From a virus, in the IMG/VR virus record IMGVR_UViG_3300009001_003790, positions 1-21,506 of that record: a DNA stretch of 21,506 nt; one strand, written 5' to 3'. The translations under genes were made by a program, and so were the position numbers. The stretch's first letter is position 1. Each line of letters starts with the position of its first letter. The notes under the pieces were generated by a model, which was not told where the DNA came from, searched no databases, and saw only the letters and a program-made list of their open reading frames with translations. Positions 6,118 through 12,757 of this stretch are shown here, piece by piece.

Positions 6118-6492
6118 TTAATCTAATGTTGTATCAGACCCAGGACTTTGTGTGCACATTTGAGTTCTAGGACATTGGAAATACTTATCCATAGCTACTG
6201 TAAGATCACCTTGGCCCGTCGCGCCTCTTTCGTATATACACATGCGCTCGTCGGTTTCGGGATCTACATATTGTCGTTTTAACCTACAGTTGATAGTATT
6301 AGTTACAGTAGGTGGAACTGCTTTACGTCTACACTCCATGGGATCTAAACCTAAGATAGTCTGTGGCCATCGCAACGGATTTGTATTCCATAGAGTGCAA
6401 TGAGTTTTATCTTCACTACCAGTATATGTACGACCTTCTGCATATGCTGCTGATGAAGATAATGAGAATACAATTATAAGATATTTAAACAA
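6118..6492 (-). CDS. Secreted Cys-rich hypothetical protein (124 aa)
   Basis: The product begins MFKYLIIVFSLSSSAAYA followed by EGRTYTGSED, a clear Sec-type signal peptide with a likely cut after AYA. The mature part has six cysteines (HC, EC, NC, MC, QC and MC positions spread over the chain), which could form disulfides in the periplasm. No family is recognised. The only usable start is TTG 6490-6492, placed directly after the TAG of the 45-aa gene (TAGTTG), so it is probably translated by coupling. Downstream of SleB-type hydrolase and a small membrane protein, it may belong to a lysis group, for example as an envelope-acting accessory. It does not look like a lipoprotein spanin. Confidence 0.75.
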   Translation of the reverse strand: MFKYLIIVFSLSSSAAYAEGRTYTGSEDKTHCTLWNTNPLRWPQTILGLDPMECRRKAVPPTVTNTINCRLKRQYVDPETDERMCIYERGATGQGDLTVAMDKYFQCPRTQMCTQSPGSDTTLD

Positions 6493-6630
6493 CTATAAAC
6501 TTTCGAATACATCCCAAATTTGCATTGCGATCAAAAGAAGACCGGTGATTACCATCCACAAATTACCATTAGCTAACATAAAATTAGCAATTCCAATTAC
6601 ACCGGGAGCCCAAAATAAAGTTTTTTTCAT
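6493..6630 (-). CDS. Small membrane protein (45 aa), holin candidate
   Basis: The reading frame starts MKKTLFWAPGVIGIANFMLA and continues with a second hydrophobic stretch (LWMVITGLLLIAMQIW) before ending DVFESL. Two closely spaced hydrophobic segments, roughly residues 5-19 and 24-39, with a basic N-terminus fit a small holin or other inner-membrane peptide. ATG 6628-6630 has AAAGGA about 8 nt upstream. The gene fills exactly the space between the SleB-type hydrolase (3 nt away) and the secreted Cys-rich protein (0 nt), so all three are likely one translational unit. No sequence match to a known holin family is claimed. Confidence 0.72.
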   Translation of the reverse strand: MKKTLFWAPGVIGIANFMLANGNLWMVITGLLLIAMQIWDVFESL

Positions 6631-6633
6631 TTA

Positions 6634-7068
6634 CTAATCCTTTTTCTCATAGAATATATGATTACCAATTACAACATATTCTCTTTTTTCTGATGCCCAA
6701 TCTGGTTCAACATAGTCTGCATGATACCAAAGAGAATATCCTACTAGATTATCAACGCTATCATTTATTACACCCTGGGCTATAAGCAACGAAGTTTCCC
6801 ATGCCATTTTATCGATAGGCTCATCAGACTTTCCATCACAATACCAACTGAATTGACATCGATTTTTTATTGGAATGCGTTTATTTGGATCTGCCCAAGA
6901 CTTTCGGTGATGTCCTTGATAAACAACATCGCACACTTTATCTGGAAAGTGACGAGATTCAACTCTATTCATTACGACTTGAGATACAGCTATCATACCA
7001 CGAACATCTTGATCCCTTGCTTCGTGATATGCATTCAATGCTAAACAAACCAGAGCTTCTGCAAGCAT
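6634..7068 (-). CDS. SleB-type cell-wall hydrolase (endolysin candidate)
   Basis: A 144-aa protein made almost entirely of the Hydrolase_2/SleB fold. LALNAYHEARDQ has the catalytic Glu at E16, followed by IAVSQVVMNRVESRHFPDKVCDVVYQ, RCQFSWYCDG (70-79), LWYHADYVEPDWA (H116) and IGNHIFYEK (H137). SleB-type enzymes cleave peptidoglycan glycan strands as lytic transglycosylases or amidase-like hydrolases. The length is that of a single catalytic domain without a binding domain, and there is no signal peptide, so export would need a holin. ATG 7066-7068 has GAGGAGAGG upstream and overlaps the previous stop (TAATG). Next to it are a small membrane protein and a secreted protein, supporting a lysis role. 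Confidence 0.88.
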   Translation of the reverse strand: MLAEALVCLALNAYHEARDQDVRGMIAVSQVVMNRVESRHFPDKVCDVVYQGHHRKSWADPNKRIPIKNRCQFSWYCDGKSDEPIDKMAWETSLLIAQGVINDSVDNLVGYSLWYHADYVEPDWASEKREYVVIGNHIFYEKKD

Positions 7069-7427
7069 TACCCTCTCCTCATTTTTGCGTATATTTCTGG
7101 ATTATCTCCTCTACCGACCGGTACTGTGTTTGACTTGTGAAGTGTGGCAAGCCCGATGATGTATTCGCCTGAATATTCATTCTGTCTAGATTTCCCTTGG
7201 ACGGGGGTGATGATGTCCGACGTCTTGACGCTGTCACATGTCGTTGAATAGTTCGGAATACTCTTGCCATTTGACTTTTTCTGATTTTTGAGTTGCGATG
7301 GATGCACACCATTCTTCATGAGCCATGCATCATGTTTAGCTTGAACTTCCTGCCAGCCAGCTTTACGCTTTTGCTTACGCTTTCTACTATTTATAGAAGA
7401 AAGGCCTCTCACAAGATGCATTGTCAT
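7068..7427 (-). CDS. Conserved phage hypothetical protein, basic (119 aa)
   Basis: The protein has a basic N-terminus (NSRKRKQKRKAGWQEVQ), then KHDAWLMKNGVHPSQLK and a C-terminal block with VKTSDIITPVQGK, EYIIGLATLHKSNTVPV and KMRRG. I recall this order of motifs from unknown proteins spread over many T4-like phages. No function is known to me; the basic start suggests nucleic-acid contact. ATG 7425-7427 overlaps the previous stop by ATGA; a second ATG two codons on is equally possible. The gene lies directly before the SleB-type hydrolase in the same unit. Confidence 0.82.
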   Translation of the reverse strand: MTMHLVRGLSSINSRKRKQKRKAGWQEVQAKHDAWLMKNGVHPSQLKNQKKSNGKSIPNYSTTCDSVKTSDIITPVQGKSRQNEYSGEYIIGLATLHKSNTVPVGRGDNPEIYAKMRRG

Positions 7428-7684
7428 TTGTAATACCTTTCATAAAGATACTCGATTTTAGGTAATTCGGGATGCTTATGAATCCACAAACCAGTGTCGG
7501 GTTGGAAATGATTTTTAAAGAAGTTGTTCATCTTACGATTAGTCGTCTTAAAAGACGTATCTATTCGTAAAGCCAACTCATCAAAATCAGCATCACTCAT
7601 AATAGGATTATCTTTGATCTCATATGCATATGCTGCGACCGAGAGTTTAATCCTATTACGAGTTTCACTACAGAACTCAACCAT
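7424..7684 (-). CDS. Hypothetical protein (86 aa)
   Basis: Residues 16-38 read AAYAYEIKDNPIMSDADFDEL, which recalls the Ia region of NAD-dependent DNA ligases (YYxxDxPxxSDAEYDxL). However, the protein is far too short to be a ligase and lacks the adenylation lysine motif. The C-terminal half has FKNHFQPDTGLWIHKHPEL, probably the family's own conserved block. Function unknown. The ATG overlaps the previous stop (TAATG) and the gene sits in the unit started by the promoter at 8022-8050. Confidence 0.78.
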   Translation of the reverse strand: MVEFCSETRNRIKLSVAAYAYEIKDNPIMSDADFDELALRIDTSFKTTNRKMNNFFKNHFQPDTGLWIHKHPELPKIEYLYERYYK

Positions 7685-7986
7685 TAGTTCCAGCCTTCTT
7701 CAGACTCATAAGAAGTTTGATCAGCTAAACGCTCACCATAATGCTCGGCAAGATACTTTTCGCCATCGGTATACTGATTATGATTTTCATCCATTTTATC
7801 GATCATATCATCGAACTTTTTACGCTCAGGCTTATCCACCTCATCAACATACTTACGAACACGAGCTGCACTTGCAGCTAACCGAGCGCGCCTTGCTTTG
7901 ATCTTAGCAAACCTTTCGGAAGCTTCGCGAATAGCAATCATACGCTCTTCTAGAGTAGAATTTTTTGTAATAACATAATTTGACAT
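7684..7986 (-). CDS. Hypothetical charged helical protein (100 aa)
   Basis: MSNYVITKNSTLEERMIAIR followed by long Arg/Lys/Ala-rich helices (ERFAKIKARRARLAASAARVRKYVDE) and an acidic C-terminus (YESEEGWN). A coiled coil is likely; no family is recognised. ATG 7984-7986 is chosen because GAGGAG lies upstream and because the promoter at 8022-8050 falls inside the longer open frame, ruling out the earlier start at 8088. It is the first gene of a six-gene unit that ends with the SleB lysis group. Its N-terminus resembles the MSNYIIQRED start inside the 84-aa protein at 4480-4734. Confidence 0.78.
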   Translation of the reverse strand: MSNYVITKNSTLEERMIAIREASERFAKIKARRARLAASAARVRKYVDEVDKPERKKFDDMIDKMDENHNQYTDGEKYLAEHYGERLADQTSYESEEGWN

Positions 7987-8021
7987 TTGTAGCTCCTCAG
8001 CTTTTTTCATTTTACTAGTAT

Positions 8022-8050
8022 ATTCTACCACAGAAATGCAGCAATGTAAA
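8022..8050 (-). promoter_or_regulatory. sigma70-type promoter for the unit 7986-6118
   Basis: On the minus strand, -35 TTTACA (8045-8050), a 17-bp spacer and -10 TAGAAT (8022-8027), with the shared CTGTGGTAGAATA end. It drives small unknown genes and the SleB lysis-like group. Confidence 0.85.
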
Positions 8051-8076
8051 GGAAAAAGTGCAATATATTTTCCTTT
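8048..8076 (-). repeat. Inverted repeat overlapping the -35 box
   Basis: AAAGGAAAA (8048-8056) and TTTTCCTTT (8068-8076) form a 9-bp stem with an 11-nt loop containing TGCA. It lies between the stop of the 70-aa gene and the next promoter. No T-run follows on the minus strand, so termination is uncertain. Confidence 0.55.
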
Positions 8077-8087
8077 CAAAACAACCA

Positions 8088-8099
8088 CTTACGTTTTTT
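8088..8099 (-). repeat. Post-stop motif AAAAAACGTAAG, copy 1
   Basis: Minus-strand AAAAAACGTAAG follows the stop of the 70-aa gene within a few bases. Identical copies follow two other stops (8720-8731 and 20763-20774). Confidence 0.6.
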
Positions 8100-8102
8100 T
8101 TT

Positions 8103-8315
8103 CTAACCCCAATCTTTACGATCTTCCTCATTGTCATAACCATATTTGTATTCAGCAATTTGAGCTTCAGCTAATTGCTCACGATCAATACGGATACCTT
8201 TGCCGGTGCCAGAAGGATAGTAGTGAGGATTAAACGGACGTCCATAATAGCGATCTGCTGAACCGCGATCTTGAGGTGAACCACGCTTTGGAATGTTAGT
8301 ATATTCAATAGCCAT
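8103..8315 (-). CDS. Conserved phage hypothetical protein (70 aa)
   Basis: MAIEYTNIPKRGSPQDRGSADRYYGRPFNPHYYP and a C-terminal IAEYKYGYDNEEDRKDWG. I recall the RGSADxYYGRPxxPHYYP signature from small unknown proteins in many unrelated tailed phages, so the gene is probably real and selected, but its function is unknown. The ATG overlaps the previous stop (TAATG). It is the last gene of the short unit from the promoter at 8654-8682 and is followed by the post-stop motif and an inverted repeat. Confidence 0.85.
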   Translation of the reverse strand: MAIEYTNIPKRGSPQDRGSADRYYGRPFNPHYYPSGTGKGIRIDREQLAEAQIAEYKYGYDNEEDRKDWG

Positions 8316-8623
8316 TATGCCACCTCATGATTACAATTAAATTCGGCATATGCCACATTCAAATCGTCCATAGTGCAACAAAGACTTAGCAAATACCGAG
8401 CATTGCCCTTTGATGTCAAGCTTGCAATATAGTCAAACAGACCATAGTACTCCATTTGATACTCATACTGCTCGACAGTAGTAATACCCTGCTCTGCCCA
8501 ATGCGCTGGGTCAGTCACAGTCATGCCGTAATAAGATCCGGGATTTTCGTCCATCCACTTCTTACCTTCAGCATTCTTTGCTTCGATGTGATTCTTAAGG
8601 GCAATTTGGTCTTTAGTAAACAT
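8315..8623 (-). CDS. Hypothetical protein (102 aa)
   Basis: MFTKDQIALKNHIEAKNAEG with later DPAHWAEQGITTVEQYEYQ and LLSLCCTMDDLNVAYAEF. No family is recognised; a mostly helical small soluble protein is likely. ATG 8621-8623 has a strong GAGGAG about 8 nt upstream, and the promoter at 8654-8682 lies just before it. The leader has an upstream ATG (near 8641) opening a frame of nine codons that overlaps this start; whether it is translated is unknown. Confidence 0.75.
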   Translation of the reverse strand: MFTKDQIALKNHIEAKNAEGKKWMDENPGSYYGMTVTDPAHWAEQGITTVEQYEYQMEYYGLFDYIASLTSKGNARYLLSLCCTMDDLNVAYAEFNCNHEVA

Positions 8624-8653
8624 AATTTGGCTCCTCTTCCATTTTATAGATCT

Positions 8654-8682
8654 ATTCTACCATAGTTTTCAGCAAATGTAAA
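8654..8682 (-). promoter_or_regulatory. sigma70-type promoter for the 102/70-aa genes
   Basis: On the minus strand, GTTTACA with -35 TTTACA (8677-8682), a 17-bp spacer and -10 TAGAAT (8654-8659). The leader AGATCTATAAAATGGAA that follows is repeated after the promoter at 20697-20725. Confidence 0.88.
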
Positions 8683-8683
8683 C

Positions 8684-8709
8684 AAAAAAATGCACTAAAA
8701 TATAGTGCA
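8684..8709 (-). terminator. Intrinsic terminator directly upstream of a promoter
   Basis: On the minus strand TGCACTA-TATTT-TAGTGCA (8709 to 8691) is followed by seven T (8690-8684). It ends the unit of the metallopeptidase-like gene and the 71-aa gene, and abuts the -35 box of the next promoter. Confidence 0.8.
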
Positions 8710-8719
8710 TTTTCAATAA

Positions 8720-8731
8720 CTTACGTTTTTT
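8720..8731 (-). repeat. Post-stop motif AAAAAACGTAAG, copy 2
   Basis: Minus-strand AAAAAACGTAAG lies 4 nt after the stop of the 71-aa gene, followed by the terminator at 8684-8709. Confidence 0.6.
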
Positions 8732-8735
8732 TTAT

Positions 8736-8951
8736 TTAATAGGGATTACCAAGACCATCAATTCCGCTGATAATACGAGGAGCTTTTTCTAACTCTTCAT
8801 TTAAATGATCAATGCGCTTGTACGATTCTTGGAGTTGTTCCTGTAATTCTTTTATGTTATTCTCTAGTATTTCAATATGGCCTTCTTTGTTTAAAAGTTC
8901 ACGCCGATAAAGTTCAGTTTCTGATTGCTGATGATCTTTGAATTCTGCCAT
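8736..8951 (-). CDS. Small coiled-coil protein (71 aa)
   Basis: Residues about 10-58 form a heptad-rich helix (ELYRRELLNKEGHIEILENN, LQEQLQESYKRIDHLNEELE) followed by a short Gly-rich end (ISGIDGLGNPY). This is a coiled coil, probably a dimer; function unknown. It overlaps the 3' end of the metallopeptidase-like gene by 61 nt, a longer overlap than elsewhere here, but there is no later Met. GAGGTG lies about 12 nt before the ATG. It is the second gene of the unit from the promoter at 9354-9382. Confidence 0.7.
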   Translation of the reverse strand: MAEFKDHQQSETELYRRELLNKEGHIEILENNIKELQEQLQESYKRIDHLNEELEKAPRIISGIDGLGNPY

Positions 8952-9316
8952 TGCTTTAATAACACCTCTTGTAGTTCATATGCTTCTTTTTCCCATGGTA
9001 AATTCACGTATTCTTCATGACTGCTGTAGAAATTACATTCAGTGAAGAACTCTTTGTAGACTAATTGCTTTACATGCACCATTTCATGGAAAATAGTGGT
9101 TGTAAAATCATCGCCAAGACCTAACTTTTTATCGACGTCGATTTGAAATTCTCTAATCCCTATATCCAAACACGTGCCATGATAACCAGTTAATTTCTTC
9201 AGACTAATATTTACTTCACATTTTGTAATCCTAGGCATTAAGGATTTCCATGCGAATGAAGCACAATCAAATGCTACTTCTCTTTGTCTTTTACTTCCAC
9301 CTTCTACGAAAATCAT
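8891..9316 (-). CDS. HExxH zinc metallopeptidase-like protein (141 aa)
   Basis: The protein has FTTTIFHEMVHVKQLVYKEF, a textbook HExxH zinc site (H77, E78, H81). LPWEKEAYELQ follows about 27 residues later and could supply the third, glutamate ligand (E111 or E114). The fold would be a small minigluzincin/SprT-like type without pro- or signal peptide, so it acts in the host cell if active. No target can be named. The ATG at 9314-9316 lacks a clear Shine-Dalgarno sequence. The promoter at 9354-9382 lies about 30 nt upstream, and this is the first gene of its unit. Confidence 0.78.
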   Translation of the reverse strand: MIFVEGGSKRQREVAFDCASFAWKSLMPRITKCEVNISLKKLTGYHGTCLDIGIREFQIDVDKKLGLGDDFTTTIFHEMVHVKQLVYKEFFTECNFYSSHEEYVNLPWEKEAYELQEVLLKQWQNSKIISNQKLNFIGVNF

Positions 9317-9353
9317 AAGATAAGCACTTTCTATTGAATTTTCATTATAATAT

Positions 9354-9382
9354 ATTATATAACAGTTTTAACAGAAAGTAAA
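9354..9382 (-). promoter_or_regulatory. sigma70-type promoter for the metallopeptidase-like gene
   Basis: On the minus strand, GTTTACT with -35 TTTACT (9377-9382), a 17-bp spacer and -10 TATAAT (9354-9359). It lies just after the stop of the last glycosyltransferase-cluster gene; no terminator hairpin was seen there. Confidence 0.8.
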
Positions 9383-9402
9383 CAAAAAAAATGATATATT
9401 AA

Positions 9403-10101
9403 TTATGCTTCCGAGACATTCATATTTGGGCGGCCGTCAGGTGCCAAAATTGGCTTTGGCTTAATTACTGGTTTTTTTTCATACACTCGAGCTTCAACGT
9501 TATCACCGTGCTCAACTTTAAACGCGCCATGGATATGGTGTAAAATAAACTTAGTGTTTGGAAATTCTTTCCACATTTCTGTCCATATTGGTCTCCAGAA
9601 ATGCGCTAACCTATTTGTGTTTGTGTTTCCTCTATCTGAAGTAAGAACAAGATCTGAAAAACTACGTAAGTTAAAATCAAAAATAGAGTCAAATCCATAC
9701 ATATGGACTTCATCGGCTTTTAATTTATTCGCACAATAGTGAACAGCCATATGGCCACAATTGAAATTAGTGTATCCCAAACCCTTATTTCCATCTGGCG
9801 GAACAGCATATTCTGGTAGTGTAGTGTAAAATTCTTTTACCTGCTCAGCATGTGATATATAAAACATTGGATGATCTTCCATCCATTTCTTTGGACGAAA
9901 GCCAAGAAGCCACTGACCCGGGACACTAATTTCTTTCCTTGTCATTGCAGCCATAAATTTAAAGTCAACAATTGCTGTGCACCATTTGTCTGGAATCTCA
10001 AATGGTGTTTGATTACATGCGATTTTTAGACCTTTTCTCTGTTCTCTTTGAAATAAACCAGCCCAATCACCGTTTCCAATTACATGCGTAACTCTAGCCA
10101 T
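9403..10101 (-). CDS. DUF115/MptE- or sialyltransferase-like protein (232 aa)
   Basis: The start THVIGNGDWAGLFQRE, the middle CNQTPFEIPD and the block FNCGHMAVHYCANKLKADEV (about 113-132) followed by HMYGFDS resemble the 'NP..GLxAxxxAxxLGAxxIYLxGFD' core of the DUF115/MptE-like and GT29/GT42 sialyltransferase-type folds. A nucleotide-sugar transferase role would suit its place at the end of the glycosyltransferase cluster. It could also be a related non-sugar enzyme. The C-terminus is Pro/Lys-rich (KKPVIKPKPILAPDGRP), perhaps a flexible tail. It overlaps the previous gene by 8 nt. Confidence 0.7.
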   Translation of the reverse strand: MARVTHVIGNGDWAGLFQREQRKGLKIACNQTPFEIPDKWCTAIVDFKFMAAMTRKEISVPGQWLLGFRPKKWMEDHPMFYISHAEQVKEFYTTLPEYAVPPDGNKGLGYTNFNCGHMAVHYCANKLKADEVHMYGFDSIFDFNLRSFSDLVLTSDRGNTNTNRLAHFWRPIWTEMWKEFPNTKFILHHIHGAFKVEHGDNVEARVYEKKPVIKPKPILAPDGRPNMNVSEA

Positions 10102-10750
10102 TCATCATGCTCCGTATACGATCTTTTCCCTTTTTCCCCGTCCAATGAATAATTTTTGCATTTGTCGCTGGCTGATCATCATTTTCAATTTGAAGTCTTA
10201 ACCAGTTATATTCATTTGGTAGTGGTTCTATATATGTCAATCTTCCGAGAGGATCGAGCATGCTCTGCAGCGTTTCTTGATCTCCGACATCTGGATTAGT
10301 CTCAATTTCTTTTACCCATTTATAAAGGATACGAGGCTTGCCAATAAAGCCAACCACGCCTGAGTTATACCATATATCACCGCCGCCACGTCTTTTACTC
10401 CACGGCCTATCTTCGACCATGCCTAGTCTACCTTCGACAAGCTTATCAAAAATACCTTCAATATTACCTCTAACTTCACAATCGGTGTCAAGCCAAACAG
10501 TTTTCTTTGCGGGACAGTGCAGCATTGACTTGGGCTTTTTGAACCAGCCTTGTTCTTTTACCTTTGTCATTGTAATAATTGCATGCACATGTGGTTGAAT
10601 ACTAGAAAGATCATTGACTCCAAAGTCTGCAAAGATAAGAGGTACGGTATTATATTTCTTATAGTTTTCGAAAAACCAAGGGAGCATCCACTCTTGAGTA
10701 TGATCACAACCGGTAAGAAATGCTCTATTAAATAATTTTGTATTGCTCAT
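10094..10750 (-). CDS. GT8-like glycosyltransferase (218 aa)
   Basis: A GT-A type enzyme. VWLDTDCEVRGNI (85-97) has the metal-binding DxD (D88/D90), IWYNSGVVGF is the acceptor-side block, and IIHWTGKKGK near the C-terminus matches the HxxGxxK motif of GT8 glycogenin/LPS-type transferases. It transfers a sugar from a nucleotide donor; donor and acceptor are unknown. It overlaps the upstream gene by 23 nt and the downstream by 8 nt, consistent with one operon. No clear Shine-Dalgarno sequence is seen, so coupling is likely. Confidence 0.8.
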   Translation of the reverse strand: MSNTKLFNRAFLTGCDHTQEWMLPWFFENYKKYNTVPLIFADFGVNDLSSIQPHVHAIITMTKVKEQGWFKKPKSMLHCPAKKTVWLDTDCEVRGNIEGIFDKLVEGRLGMVEDRPWSKRRGGGDIWYNSGVVGFIGKPRILYKWVKEIETNPDVGDQETLQSMLDPLGRLTYIEPLPNEYNWLRLQIENDDQPATNAKIIHWTGKKGKDRIRSMMNG

Positions 10751-11378
10751 TATAATTATGCTTTGCTAAGCATCCTGTTTCATTTTGAATAGTTGTGAAT
10801 GTGTCGACAGCCATACATGCCCATGGGTAGTATTCCTGAAGCCATGGGAAATTGTCGAGGCACATAAAGATGTCTGTAGGACCGCCATGCGTTTTTGCCT
10901 TTTTAATTAATTCTTTTGCTCCGTATGGATTGACAATATATCCGTGAGCACCTCCAAAATATTTCTTTTGGACTAGTCCATCAACTCCAAGTTTCATTGG
11001 AGTGTTAAATTTTCCATATGAAGGTTTAGAAAATGTCATGACACCTTTAAACGGTGCATTCACTGGAACTTCACCAGTTACTATAGCGTCGTGTTCAAAG
11101 ATAACAATATTTTTATTGAGTTTTACAGATCTTTCCCATAGAGCATGGTGAGATAAAAATGCTGACATGCAATTCTCTGGTCGAGAATACTTTTCATGAA
11201 AGAAAGAAGGTTGAATTCCCTTTGTATGAAGAAGCAAATGCGGATTGTCTTTCGGTGTTGTCGCTGGATGGTGCTCTACGTGCAATCCATATTTCTCTGC
11301 AGATTTCATGCATCTCATTCCTGCCTGCACAGATTGCTCGTTATCCATAATTGTAATTACAAAAGCTTCTGTATTCAT
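10728..11378 (-). CDS. GT25-family glycosyltransferase (216 aa)
   Basis: AFVITIMDNEQS at the start, MSAFLSHHALWERSV (71-85), IVIFEHDAIV (91-100, ExD in place of DxD) and FGGAHGYIVNPYGAKELI are the ordered motifs of family 25 transferases, known from LPS synthesis. It is paralogous to the next gene upstream (11375-12070). The ATG overlaps the previous stop (ATGA). Confidence 0.85.
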   Translation of the reverse strand: MNTEAFVITIMDNEQSVQAGMRCMKSAEKYGLHVEHHPATTPKDNPHLLLHTKGIQPSFFHEKYSRPENCMSAFLSHHALWERSVKLNKNIVIFEHDAIVTGEVPVNAPFKGVMTFSKPSYGKFNTPMKLGVDGLVQKKYFGGAHGYIVNPYGAKELIKKAKTHGGPTDIFMCLDNFPWLQEYYPWACMAVDTFTTIQNETGCLAKHNYNEQYKII

Positions 11379-12070
11379 CTTGTTGTAGTACTTTCTATCC
11401 CTTGGATTCCAGTATAATAATGTCTCGTTTGTCCTAATTTAGGAACTAACTGCCTACACATTAAGGCATCATTCGGCCAGCAACCGTGTTCTTTCGTCAA
11501 ATTAATCATATGTTGTGCACCCTCTGGCTTGATATAATAGCTAGAATTACCAGCAATGCCTTGTGGGATATTATGATTATCAATTTCTGGTGCTCTAACT
11601 ATATCATTTGTTGATTCTTGAACTACTCTGTCATAGCCACTCGCTAAACGAGTAGCACGTATAGGAGTATTTAGGCCTATAATATTGTAGCGAGATTCTT
11701 CAAATTTTTCGATAGGTAAATTCTCACTTGAAAAATAAAGTGCATCATGCTCATTAATGATCATGTGTTCATCGTGCTTTACACATCTTTCCCATAGCAT
11801 ATAGTGAGAAAGAAAACAGCCTATTCTTTTTTTAGGCTCTGCTGTAGGATATGCAGTCATGATTAAGCCAGATTTAAAATCAAATTGTTGTCCTTCCCAA
11901 GGCCAAGTCCATTTTAATTTATACTTCTTCATTAGCCGATCTACTTGATCAGGCACGATTGCATCAAATATTACAGGCTTAAGAATCGGTGGCATCGAAA
12001 GAATCAATCGATCAGCAGCACGACTAGATTGTTTATTATCTTTTATTCTTATAACATAAGCGTTAATCAT
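11375..12070 (-). CDS. GT25-family glycosyltransferase (231 aa)
   Basis: AYVIRIKDNKQSSRA, RIGCFLSHYMLWERCVKHDE (82-101), MIINEHDALYF (103-113) and YYIKPEGAQHMI show the same family 25 plan as the neighbour at 10728-11378, and the two are likely an old duplication. The final third (WPNDALMCRQL) holds the usual late acidic motif. The start ATG directly follows the TAA of the FkbM-type gene. Substrates unknown. Confidence 0.85.
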   Translation of the reverse strand: MINAYVIRIKDNKQSSRAADRLILSMPPILKPVIFDAIVPDQVDRLMKKYKLKWTWPWEGQQFDFKSGLIMTAYPTAEPKKRIGCFLSHYMLWERCVKHDEHMIINEHDALYFSSENLPIEKFEESRYNIIGLNTPIRATRLASGYDRVVQESTNDIVRAPEIDNHNIPQGIAGNSSYYIKPEGAQHMINLTKEHGCWPNDALMCRQLVPKLGQTRHYYTGIQGIESTTTR

Positions 12071-12757
12071 TTAAAATCCTAAGTACCGTTCATGGTGTTT
12101 ATTGATTTCTATACTAATATCTTTCCGCATAAAAACAACATCCATTTGGTTGACGATATTCTTTCTCATTGCGATATGGTGAATTCCAGTAGGCACAAAC
12201 CCGTATTCATAAAATGTGCTAATATAGTCACTGAATAACGGTGCACCTTCGTTGTATTTCATAATCCCGACTTCACATATTACACCATAAGCACTTTCAA
12301 ATGTTTCTTTACCGCCGCGTAGAATATCTAATTCTGATCCTTGAGTGTCCATTTTAATAAATTGCGGCAGCGGTAAATCATTCTCTTTTACTAAACTGTC
12401 AAGTGTTTTTGTTTTCAATTCAATTGAATTGCCTAGGCTATAGTTTGGTGTTAATTCTTTATAATATCCATTACCAGTATTTTCTTTTCCGGGATTGGCT
12501 GTGTAGTAAGTAACTGTTTTGTCATCTTCATATGAAAGAACAGCGTTAAAAAATGTTTGATTTTCTGTATTTGGTAATTGGATTTGGGGATTTGCTTCAA
12601 ACATACAAAAATGCGAATGAGGTGGAAACAAATTGGAATGCGCATATTTCCAACGACCATCATTAGCACCGATATCATATACAGTTTTTATGTCATAGTT
12701 ATTTATGCGCAACTGATTGAGGACAACATCGAGTTTGCGATCCATGTTTTCAGGCAT
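12071..12757 (-). CDS. FkbM-family methyltransferase (228 aa)
   Basis: VYDIGANDGRW (27-37) is the SAM-binding loop, FEANP (53-57) the second motif and FIKMDTQGSELDILRGG (about 133-149) the signature of FkbM-type O-methyltransferases. Such enzymes often methylate sugar hydroxyls or the end groups of glycans in polysaccharide clusters. The ATG overlaps the previous stop (TAATG). It is one of three FkbM-like genes interleaved with glycosyltransferases here. Confidence 0.87.
   Translation of the reverse strand: MPENMDRKLDVVLNQLRINNYDIKTVYDIGANDGRWKYAHSNLFPPHSHFCMFEANPQIQLPNTENQTFFNAVLSYEDDKTVTYYTANPGKENTGNGYYKELTPNYSLGNSIELKTKTLDSLVKENDLPLPQFIKMDTQGSELDILRGGKETFESAYGVICEVGIMKYNEGAPLFSDYISTFYEYGFVPTGIHHIAMRKNIVNQMDVVFMRKDISIEINKHHERYLGF

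Noticed and set aside
7387-7394. Minus-strand TATAAATA, a match to the T4 late promoter box
   Set aside because: It lies inside the 119-aa gene; a further match near 19577 is also inside a gene. Neither is placed before a start in a convincing way.
7987-8088. A 34-residue N-terminal extension of the 100-aa protein
   Set aside because: It contains the promoter at 8022-8050, so it would not be transcribed from it.
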